NCBI RefSeq assembly: GCF_010389155.1
Contig: NC_057768.1
Span: 6,136,501 to 6,200,500 of the forward strand
Direction of reading: 5' to 3'
DNA: 64,000 nt
Source of the DNA: Erigeron canadensis
Taxonomy: Eukaryota; Streptophyta; Magnoliopsida; Asterales; Asteraceae
Under the pieces are notes generated by a model. It worked only from the letters and a program-made list of their open reading frames with translations. It searched no databases and was not told where the DNA came from. The position numbers and the translations under genes are program-made. Each line of letters opens with the position of its first letter. The first letter of the stretch is position 1. Below are positions 55,326 through 64,000 of this stretch, in pieces.

Positions 55326-55353
<28 letters not shown>
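55322..55353. repeat. (TA)n microsatellite
   Basis: A TA run following MITE 4. Similar runs at about 53846-53870 and 54350-54366 separate the other MITEs. The 55,360-55,530 interval after it is rich in GGTTTGGGTTGG/AAACCGAAAACC words, possibly the remains of another MITE. Confidence 0.9.
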
Positions 55354-55354
<1 letters not shown>

Positions 55355-56290
55355 ATTGGAGTGGGTACGGTTTGGTTTGGGTTGGTTTTTTAACTAAAAC
55401 CGAAAACCAGACCACTATAATTCAGGTTTTGAAATCTAAAACCATTTAATTTCTGTTTTTCAGTTTGTGTATTTTTTTGGTTTAGGCGGTTTTTAACCAT
55501 TTGAGGTTTTGAGCCAACTTGAGCTAAAAAAGATTAAAGTTTACACTATATGACTATACTACAACTTCAATAATTTATCCAAAAAAGATTAGTATCAAAA
55601 ATATATAAAAATGACAAGAAATCAATCAAAATAAATTGAACAAACTTCAAAACATCAGATAACTCAAACCGGCTTTGTTTTAACACATGTTTATATTTAG
55701 TATATAAGTATAGAGTTTGTTTATTGTAAAATAAGTATTAAAGTTAAACAAATAAGACAAGATCCTTAACTCTGATCATGACAAAACTGATGCACTATTC
55801 ACGAAACACATGTATATATATTTATACATGATGGTTTTTATAATATACGGTGATTTTTAATGAAGAAAATCTAGTGTGTTATTTATTTTTCAAAAAATTG
55901 ACTTCTCCTTTTATTTATTCTTTTCAAAATACAAAATTGACTTAAAATAAAGAAAGAAAAAGACCGTTGCTTAGTCGTAACGCGCTTCATTGTTGTAGTG
56001 GGTAAAAACAAAGAAGTTATTTGAAAACCCAAATAGAGATAGATAGAGTCAGTCTTTGTAACGAAACTTTCAATCATTTTTGCCAGTTGTTCACCCACCC
56101 ACCCAACCCCGTTCACCGGCGATCAATATATATGTACATATAATTCAAAAATTCTAAATTTTCTTCTCCGATCACAAAACAAACACACATAATTTTACTT
56201 TGCCTTTAAAAAAATTAAGTAATTAATTTGAGAAATAGAGAGAGAGAGAGAATATTAGAAGTTACCGCGCAGTAAGTAATTTGAGAGGAG

Positions 56291-59083
56291 ATGACGTCGC
56301 CGAATTGGGAGCTTAAAAATTGTTGCGATCGTGACCAGAAATTGTTTCTCGCAACTGTTGGCATCTTTACTCTCGTCATTCTCGCTGTATGTTTCTTTAC
56401 TCTTTTCTTTTTATTTTTAATATTAATTTAATTGTAATTTATTATCTATTTATATTTATATTACATTACATTACTCTCTGATTTGATTTGCATTATCTTG
56501 ATTATGTGTTTTGGCCCTAAGTTACATGTAACATAACACATAATATGTAATTATGTAAATCGGGTTTAGTGCACCAAAATGTAAGAAACTATGCGCAAAG
56601 TAGGTTGTGTGTAACCTATTTACAATTTTTTTCATTGCATATGTACGTTATTTTTCTAATTTTTTTTTGTTTGTCCAATTCGTGTAACGTTTTAGTGGCT
56701 AAATAGTTAGCCGGTTATTAGTTGATTTTTGTTATTTAAACACTGTGGATTAGTATCACAAAAATGTACATTGTGTGTAACAAACTATGCAAAAATGTTC
56801 ATTGTATGTGGCAGCAACCGGATTCAGCTGGTTTATTACACGAATTGGACTTTAAAAATAAGTTACATAGATACAATATATAAAATTGAATGGTTACACA
56901 CAATGTATAAATCATGCGTAGTTTTGAAAAATTTGGTGCACTAAACCGTATGTAAATGCTATATTGGTCCTAGGGACGCGGTTGTTAATTGGGATGGTCC
57001 GCCATGTGTATGCACTTAGTATTCGTTACTCGTTAGCTAAGTCTTTATGTGGTTTTTCCACATTCCTGTAACTGTAATGCTTTTCATACGATATAAAATT
57101 TGCTGGGGTATTTTTCCCCCATATCAAAAAATAGAGAAAGGTAACAACATCATTGTGTTTTTTTTACTTTCAACCTCTGTTTATGACGTAATTTTGCACT
57201 TCTGTCGAGTTTTAAGGTTATCGTTTGAAATTATTTACTGTAACTGCGTGATAAGCCTGAAGAAGCCTTCTGGTTATTATTAATGCTTATTAGAGCAGTA
57301 AAAAGTTAAATTAATATCATTGGAATTTGAAATGTGTATGTGATTGTACAGTTATGGAGGACATTTCTGCTTACACCTTTTAAACTCATCACCGTCTTTC
57401 TTCATGAAGCAAGTCATGCCATCGCTTGCAAGCTTACTTGCGGGGAGGTATGTGTATATAATACTAGCTAGCCTTGTTTTTCAAGTGGTTTATATCACAT
57501 TGTATGCATAAATTGTTTTCTTATTACAATATAAATGCTTACATTCTGCCTTAGAAAGAATGCATCTAAATCGACTCTTAATGCCAACTTGTCTCACCTT
57601 ATATACTACGTATATCTGCTTCCGTCCCTTGATGTACCCTTTAAGTTTCATTGATGTATTCATTCTGTCAGGAACAGCTGCCCTTGTATTTCTTGTTTAA
57701 AAGACACTACTTACTTTTAAATTTTTTGTATTACTTGTAAAACATATGTCTCTCCGTGGTATGCTGCCATGTTTTCTTTTAAATAAAGGATTCTTAAATG
57801 TGTTACCAACTTCATGTGTTATCATCACAAGTTATAGCTACTGTATTTTGTTAGATTCCAGCAGTAAAACATGTCTGGGTCAATTTTGATTTCGTACCTG
57901 TGTTAAAAGTCTCCTTGGTCATCTTTTCTTATTTTTATATATCTATGTATGCAGGTAATGGGCATGGAGGTTCATGCCAATGAGGGAGGAGTGACACAGA
58001 CTCGTGGTGGCATATATTGGTTGATCCTACCTGCTGGATGTATTATAACTTCCTCTAAAAAACTTATCTTCTTCGATAAAGAATATATATTTTTGCTTTA
58101 CCTTTTTTAAGCACGTTTAAACACTTATAAACTTCATGACATCTTTGTGAACGACTCTTTTTTTACATCCAGATCTTGGTTCATCATTTTGGGGCATGCT
58201 TTTGATCCTGGCATCAACAGACCTACTAACTGCAAGAATTGCTGCCGGTTGTTTAGCAGTAGCCCTGCTTGTAGTTCTCTTCATTGCCAAAAATGTAACA
58301 ATATGAGAACGTCTTTCCAAGTTCATAATTAAACTTACATTTGTATTTGATACTGAATGTGTGATATTTGATGAAACAGTGGACTCTTCGAGGACTTTGC
58401 ATAGGTATGTAACTATAGACCATGGTCCATGATAAGTTTTATTCTTATTGATGATAATTTTTTAACCAATATGGATGCAAATTTTGAATAGTTGACCTAT
58501 TACATTTTTTACCAGGATTCATCATATTCCTTGCCGTGGTTTGGATCTTGCAAGAAAAAACTACAGTTCGTATCCTTCGTTATGTCATTTTATTCATTGG
58601 TATAATCTTTTCTCCAGTGTCCACTCTTTCCATATTATCAATTTCAAGCAAATATTGATCATGAATGTTTGTTTTTCTTATGCAGGTGTCATGAACAGTT
58701 TGTTTTCAGTTTATGGTACGATCAATTCTTCTGTTAATTTACAATTTATATGCGCAAATGAAAGTTTGATGTGTTATACGATTAAATATAATTCTATTGG
58801 CAGATATTTATGATGATTTGATTTCAAGGAGAGTTAACTCTAGTGATGCTGAGAAGTTTGCAGAAATCTGTCCCTGCCCATGTAATGGTGTTGCATGGGG
58901 AGTCATATGGTTAGTTTTTATTCCTCTTAAAAACTAGTCAAGTTGGTATCTTTTTACTTTATCATAGTGCAATTTTCTGACTTGTTGCAAGTTAAGTCAT
59001 CTTTTGCCACTTCTTGCAGGGGAATGATATCTTTCACTTTTCTCAGCGCTTCCGTATATCTAGGACTAGTGATCCTATCATGA
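56291..59083 (+). CDS. Peptidase M50B-like membrane protein, 9 exons, 235 aa
   Basis: Exons: 56291-56386, 57352-57447, 57955-58039, 58173-58294, 58380-58404, 58516-58599, 58686-58715, 58804-58909, 59020-59083. All introns are GT-AG and all split codons agree; total 708 bases including TGA. Exon 2 holds HEASH in FLHEASHAIACKL, the HExxH zinc site of site-2-protease-like M50 enzymes, and exon 3 continues with EGGVTQTRGG and a hydrophobic segment. Further hydrophobic segments (exon 4, exon 6, exon 9) indicate a multi-pass membrane protein. A conserved soluble loop with CPCPCNGVAWG lies near the C-terminus. Plant M50B-like members are largely uncharacterised; proteolysis is inferred from HExxH. 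No lesion is seen. The start is the first ATG after a C/T- and GA-rich leader (56150-56290). Confidence 0.9.
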
Positions 59084-60362
59084 GGTATTATTCTTCTTAT
59101 CTTCTGTAATTCTGTTGTATAGAGCTTTGTCCTTGTGAAGATGCATACATGATACATAGCATATCAACCAAATTAACTGTAAATGGCACGATTTTTTAAG
59201 CATGTCAGGTATAGTAGTATAGTAGCAGTGTAATGGCATTTAAAGCAAATTTCATTGGTCTAGTGATTTAGAATTCAATGAATCAATTCTTTCCAATTAA
59301 AAGTCTAAGTATGAACACTAAACACAAAAACTAGTCAAGTACGAGGTTGTAGATGTTAGGCTGAGTTTTTTGAGTCATTTATGTACTCAAGGTCAAGTTG
59401 TTGGGTATAATTGGGCAGAAATCGAAACAAGTGTTTTTTACCAAGATGTTTTTGAGCTATTAATTTGAGGATAGCTTAGATGGATATTTTGAGCTGAGCT
59501 TGAAGATACACTAAGAAAACTCATCGAGTCTAACCTCTCATCTTGATTTATTTTCACTCCTTGTATGAACCAAATTCAATGACTCTCAACAATTACAACT
59601 AAGAAGTATTTTCTTAGATAAATTTGTTGCAGTTAAAAGCGAAAACCAAAATGAATGTTTTCATTTAGGCATTTTTAAGCCTTGCACTTTGGTGGCATCA
59701 ATATAAAAGGGATCAGTGTTATTGTGAATTATGTGATATCACATCTCTGTATTTTTTTCCAATACAACACAACTCATATCACCAAGACTTTGTTCTCATT
59801 CTTTTGACCCTACAGGTTCAGGTACTTGCATTTCATTCATTCGGCTGCGTTATTGTGGTCTGTTGCTGCACTAACTTTGATCTCATTCTTTCGGATCCTG
59901 ATTGGGTTTCATACATATGATTTGGCTTTGTAATCATACAGTAGTATAGCTAAATATTTTAAATATTAATTCTTGTGGATAAGCATTTTTTTTCTGTTTA
60001 TAAGTTTGATATGCAAGTCCAATTTGGCAATTTTTGTACCAACTATTTTGTAGTTACATATAGTATATTAGTATCTACTAGTACCAAGATGATTCTGAAT
60101 ATATAATAAAAAAATGTCAAATATGATTTTAATGTACTCCACTATTCCCTATATAATCATAGAAAAATAAAACAATACACGAGCTAAACTACTGGAAGTC
60201 TGGAACTGCCTGGCTGGGAAATGTGGTCTTTAATCTTTACAACGCTTGGCCACGTATGCCCTGGCTTGATAACTCCTTCATCAGTTGGTATATGGATTCC
60301 ACGGCTCGATCAACAGTGTTGACTAAGCATGATAACTCCAACAAAACATAAAATGTAAGGTG
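59084..60362. other. Intergenic between convergent genes
   Basis: 3' flanks of the M50B-like gene (plus) and ELP5 (minus), which point at each other. A short stretch at about 59815-59935 (TTCAGGTACTTGC to GATTTGGCTTTGTAA) has a splice-acceptor-like start, but I could not connect it to a gene; it may be an alternative 3' exon or chance. Confidence 0.45.
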
Positions 60363-63300
60363 TTATATGTCCAGATCATCGTCGGGGTCCTCATCAGAAT
60401 CGGGCATCTCATCATCAGAATCACGAAAATATATGATCTCACCCCTGCCAGAATCCTCGTGTTTTTGCAATTTCTCAACAGGGACGCCATTTGCTTCATG
60501 TGTGCCATCTATAAGTGATTTACGACCATCATAAATTTGAACTGACTTCCCCGTTTCTGGTGCAAAGGGTTACTTGAAATCAGATCTTGGTAAGAACAGA
60601 CAGACAAACAATTACATCAGAATAAGATACAGACTCGTACCTTGGTGTTCAAATGGAAGTACAACTTTTGCTCTATCGCTTCGTTCTTTATCTGAAAGCT
60701 GCAGATTAAATTGCACCTGCCAAAGGGTATGATATGATATAAATAACACTGAATCTTAAAGAAACTTAAAAGGATAATATTATGTAGTTACAGAATCTAA
60801 CCTTGGGAACAAGACTTTGTGTGACTGCATTCTCCACGGCTGACATAGTTGTGAATTTGATTGATGATTGCTCAACAGAGAACTCTTCACACTATAAAAT
60901 GAAGTATTAGTAAAAATCATGATCACATGTCTTGAAATACAGTATGCTATACTGACTGAGCATCAATATAAGAAACTAGACCACGTGATTGTGTGTGTTT
61001 ATAATGACATGTTAAGGGGTAATGAAATTTACCATAACCCTAACACGTCCATTTCTGCGTTTGAGAGATGCATGGAATTGGCCTCGTTTGTAATTTTGTT
61101 CAAGCAAAGAAAGATTATCAATGTTCTCTCGTAATGCATTTGTTGTTGTAGTAAGTGGTTTTACATTAGCGACCATGGAAGACATGTATTCAAAAGCAGC
61201 AACAGTTTTCACGTCATGGAGATCAGAATGCAGCAGCCAAAATACACTAGATACCTGGGCTGCAAAAAGGAACCATACATTGAAAACTTTGGAACGAACA
61301 TGTATGGGAGAACCGGAGAAGCCACAGATATTCATAGCTTATATGATATGCTACTTTTATAAAGCAATAACTTAAAAATAAAAATATACCATGGCTCCGA
61401 AGATTATTTAAAAGTCTAGCAACAGAAGACAACGATGTGTGTCTAAGCATCTCACTTACCTGAGCGAAATAAGAAGAAAAAAGAGCTCAATTTTATGCAT
61501 GATAAAAACTGTCAAAAAGTTGATGTAAACTTGAACTGATATATTCTTCTAATGCAAATAGACCATATGAAATCAACAATGCAGACAATAGTGAATACAC
61601 TTTGACTAAAACATTAAGATACAATGGAGCTAACCAGATATCTAACTGAATATAGTGAATACACTTTGACTAAAACTGTCTAGGGTTGTTAAAAGAAAAT
61701 AAGCAGTATTACCGAGTCTATGGCAACTGAGAATCGGGTTTTACCCTCTCCAACAAGTCCTGCAAACATATACCAATGATATAAATGACTATACAGAGTT
61801 CAAAAACAAGCTTCACACTCCGATACTTTTCACAATATGAAGTCTATTATCTATTCCAGAAATACACAAACTATATCATAACTACCTTTTCCTAACTCAA
61901 GAATCAAAGAGAACAATTCATCCAAGTTTCTCACGTCTTTGCTAACACTAACATTAGGTAAAGCTTCCACAGACAAACTTTTAATGGCACCATGTTCTTT
62001 AAGCCGTTCCTTCCAACCAAGAGGATCGCTATAACAATCCAAAATTCTCAACCTGTCCCAAAATTTCCAACACATACTACCACATCATTTACTTGACAGG
62101 ACCAATCCTATTATCAACATTATTTGCCTGATATCTATTTGTCCAACACTATAGTGAATTGTAACTAAATAAATAGCATTCTAACCATTCATGCGATTTA
62201 GTGACATCAATTCCTCTGTTCTTGAGCAATTCCACAGTATATGAAGGACTTCTAGAGAAAGCCACCAACACAATTCCGCTGAAACATGAAAAACGTGCAA
62301 TTTAAAAAACACACACAGAGCTACATGTTCAAATGAAAACCACACAAACTTAAGAGCACCAATAACCACATATATAATACTTCCACAATCCCATAATAAT
62401 TGTCCAAAACTTACTGTTTCAGATTGTCCTGAAATATGTGTCACTTCTAAACCGGATAAGATATAATCGATCATTTAACGCTATATCGAAATTAAAAATT
62501 ACAAAAGCTAAATAAACATAGTAACTATTGAAGGGTAAAAATTGTCATTCAGCAAACGTAAGCCGTTATGATTACATTTTTCTTCATCTGTGTGGTATGC
62601 TTTTGTTACCTAGACAATTATTTTGGGACAGATAAGGTGCCTAAGAAACATGTCTTAAACTATGTCTAACCGACTCAATATTTGAACATGAACGTTTATG
62701 TAGATACAAATTGCGTTCCACATATCGACCAGACGTTTATACCGGGTCGAGTAGCAAAAATTTTTAGTAAGTTCATATGTGAATAAACTTATAAAAGAAC
62801 AACCCACTTTCTAAAATCTCAATCAATGAATTGAACTACCTAAAATACCCTTCTCCTTTATTCATTAATCTAAACATCTACACCTAATATTCCTATAATA
62901 CCGTTAATGAAATAATTTACAACATTAATCTCTCAATCTTTAAAATAACTACACTACCTCCTTTAACATCAATTACTTACATTCACCGCCGTTGCCGCCC
63001 CCCACCACCCATCACCGCCACCACCTGTCGTCGCCGCCACCGCCACCACGCGCCATCACCATCATCGGCGCCGCATTGCGCGGGCATACGACTCGTGTGA
63101 ATAAATACATTCACATTTGAAAATATACAACTAAAGTAATATTACTATAAACCTGGTTATGTAACTTAACTTGTACACAATGTAAACAATCCAGACCATT
63201 CACATATGAACAATCCGACAAACAACAAACAATAGAAAAAAACATGAAAATGAAATGTGAGAAAGCTTACCGAGACTGAGATTTCTTGGAGGAAACAAAG

Positions 63301-63437
63301 GAAGATAACTGAGTGAAAATGTAATCAAAAACAGTTGGGCCGAACGGAGAGTCAATAGAATCTGTTATGGTGAGAGATGTTGCGTGTTCACCTTCAAGTG
63401 CTCCATCACGTAACACTCTGCAAACGGCATCCGCCAT
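60363..63437 (-). CDS. ELP5: Elongator complex protein 5, 9 exons, 376 aa
   Basis: Exons (minus): 63437-63271, 62278-62186, 62052-61886, 61759-61713, 61459-61390, 61259-61033, 60891-60802, 60716-60641, 60556-60363. All introns are GT-AG with agreeing phases; 1,131 bases including TAA. The N-terminus [19 protein letters not shown] and the later [23 protein letters not shown] and RNGRVRV segments are characteristic of plant ELP5. The tail is strongly acidic ([16 protein letters not shown]), as in Elp5 homologues. The length is close to Arabidopsis ELP5 (from memory, about 375). Elp5 forms the RecA-like Elp4-Elp5-Elp6 ring of Elongator, needed for wobble-uridine modification of tRNAs and linked to transcription elongation. 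No lesion; likely functional. Introns hold Helitron-like repeat sequence (62780-63095). Confidence 0.93.
62780..63095 (+). mobile_element. Helitron-like repeat copy in ELP5 intron 1
   Basis: AT-rich DNA followed by a CCACC/GCCGCC-rich part, then GCCGCATTGCGCGGG (imperfect hairpin), about seven bases, and CTCG before T at 63092-63096, one base from the CTAG expected for a Helitron 3' end. Similar composition and words occur at 2485-2690 (inverted), 3050-3200 and 8560-8780. It lies in the first intron of ELP5, opposite in strand. The left boundary is approximate. Confidence 0.45.
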
Positions 63438-63779
63438 TGTTTGATTCCCCTGGTACGGAGGTTTATGGTTTCCAGCAAAACCCTAAAATTGATTTTGGGA
63501 AGAAAAGGGATTTTGGTTATTTTATAAGTTAAGTCCTTGATCATTTGTAAAAATTGTTGTATGACCTAACGTTATAAATTAGTTTTGGTTTAGTTCCGAG
63601 TGTATTAAGTGGCTGAATATATTAAGAATATTTGTATGTATTAAATAAAATACAAGTAAATGACGGTTATTTTTGTTTATTAGATAAAAAAAATAAAATT
63701 TGACTGAATGATTAAATTCTCAACTATTAAGTAAAAAAGAAACAAGGCTTTAGGTTTATGTATCAAGGTAGCATGGTTG

Positions 63780-64000
63780 GAATAAGTGTTCAACATTTTT
63801 GTCTCTATAGATTGAGGTTAAAGGTTCAATCTTCATTTTATATAAAGGTTGGAGCTCATTTTATATCATTATGATAAAACCTAGAGTAGCATCCTACATA
63901 GATAGAGGTAAGGTTTTCTACATCTTTACCTCCTTCATACACCATTGAGATATTAAGACCCAAAATCTATAAAAGACGACTTGGTGTTACATTTATATTT
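63780..64000 (+). mobile_element. SINE, second copy, cut by window end
   Basis: The tail words CTACAT...ACCTCC, ATACACC, GACCCAAAA and AAAGACGAC...GTTACATTT follow the same order and spacing as in the SINE at 4924-5164, with many substitutions. A B-box-like AAAGGTTCAATC lies near 63820. An older relative of the same family; the target duplication cannot be checked because the window stops. Confidence 0.7.

Noticed and set aside
61012..61375. Plus-strand ORFs overlapping ELP5 exon 6
   Set aside because: The minus strand encodes conserved ELP5 sequence with proper splice sites; the plus-strand frames are shadows.

Overview
The window is eudicot nuclear DNA: AT-rich, with multi-exon genes using GT-AG introns, tRNA-derived SINEs, MITEs, Helitron-like ends and large Ty1-copia retrotransposons. 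The copia family, with a very large extra open reading frame after pol, looks like those common in Asteraceae (daisy family). That placement is an inference from general style, not a database result.

Layout. (1) About 1.25-32.4 kb holds one ankyrin-repeat/PGG-domain membrane protein gene. Six exons, with a possible seventh short first exon, join in consistent reading phase. They are split by a ~24.4 kb intron that contains two related copia elements: A, 5'-truncated and on the minus strand, and B, plus strand with a perfect 5-bp target duplication. The same intron holds a decayed RPA70-like gene, tandem duplications and a Helitron-like terminus. The first large exon carries a frameshift, so the gene may be a pseudogene. 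(2) 34.9-35.6 kb holds a small intact minus-strand gene for a Ser-rich protein with a MAKR-type motif. (3) 37.1-52.9 kb is a decayed PIF/Harbinger transposon, split in its transposase exon by copia element C (13.6 kb, the most complete copy). (4) 53.4-55.4 kb is a graveyard: a decayed zinc-knuckle ORF fragment and four inverted-repeat MITEs set in TA-rich DNA. (5) 56.3-63.4 kb holds two intact-looking housekeeping genes in tail-to-tail orientation: an M50B-like membrane metalloprotease homologue (9 exons, 235 codons) and Elongator subunit ELP5 (9 exons, 376 codons). A partial SINE ends the window.

The most interesting object is the copia family itself. All three copies keep, downstream of pol, (i) an array of ~106-bp units each made of three small hairpins, whose arms differ between units and between elements by paired changes that keep pairing; (ii) in A and C a TATA-like box plus a long C/T-rich leader resembling an internal promoter; and (iii) an ORF of about 1,356 codons in the sense direction. 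That ORF has a globular N-terminal region, a basic stretch, an acidic low-complexity region, a coiled coil, repeats encoded by polypurine-tract-like DNA, and a conserved C-terminal region. It has no visible signal peptide or membrane segment, so it is not an obvious envelope gene. All three copies carry inactivating lesions, so none looks autonomous as read here.
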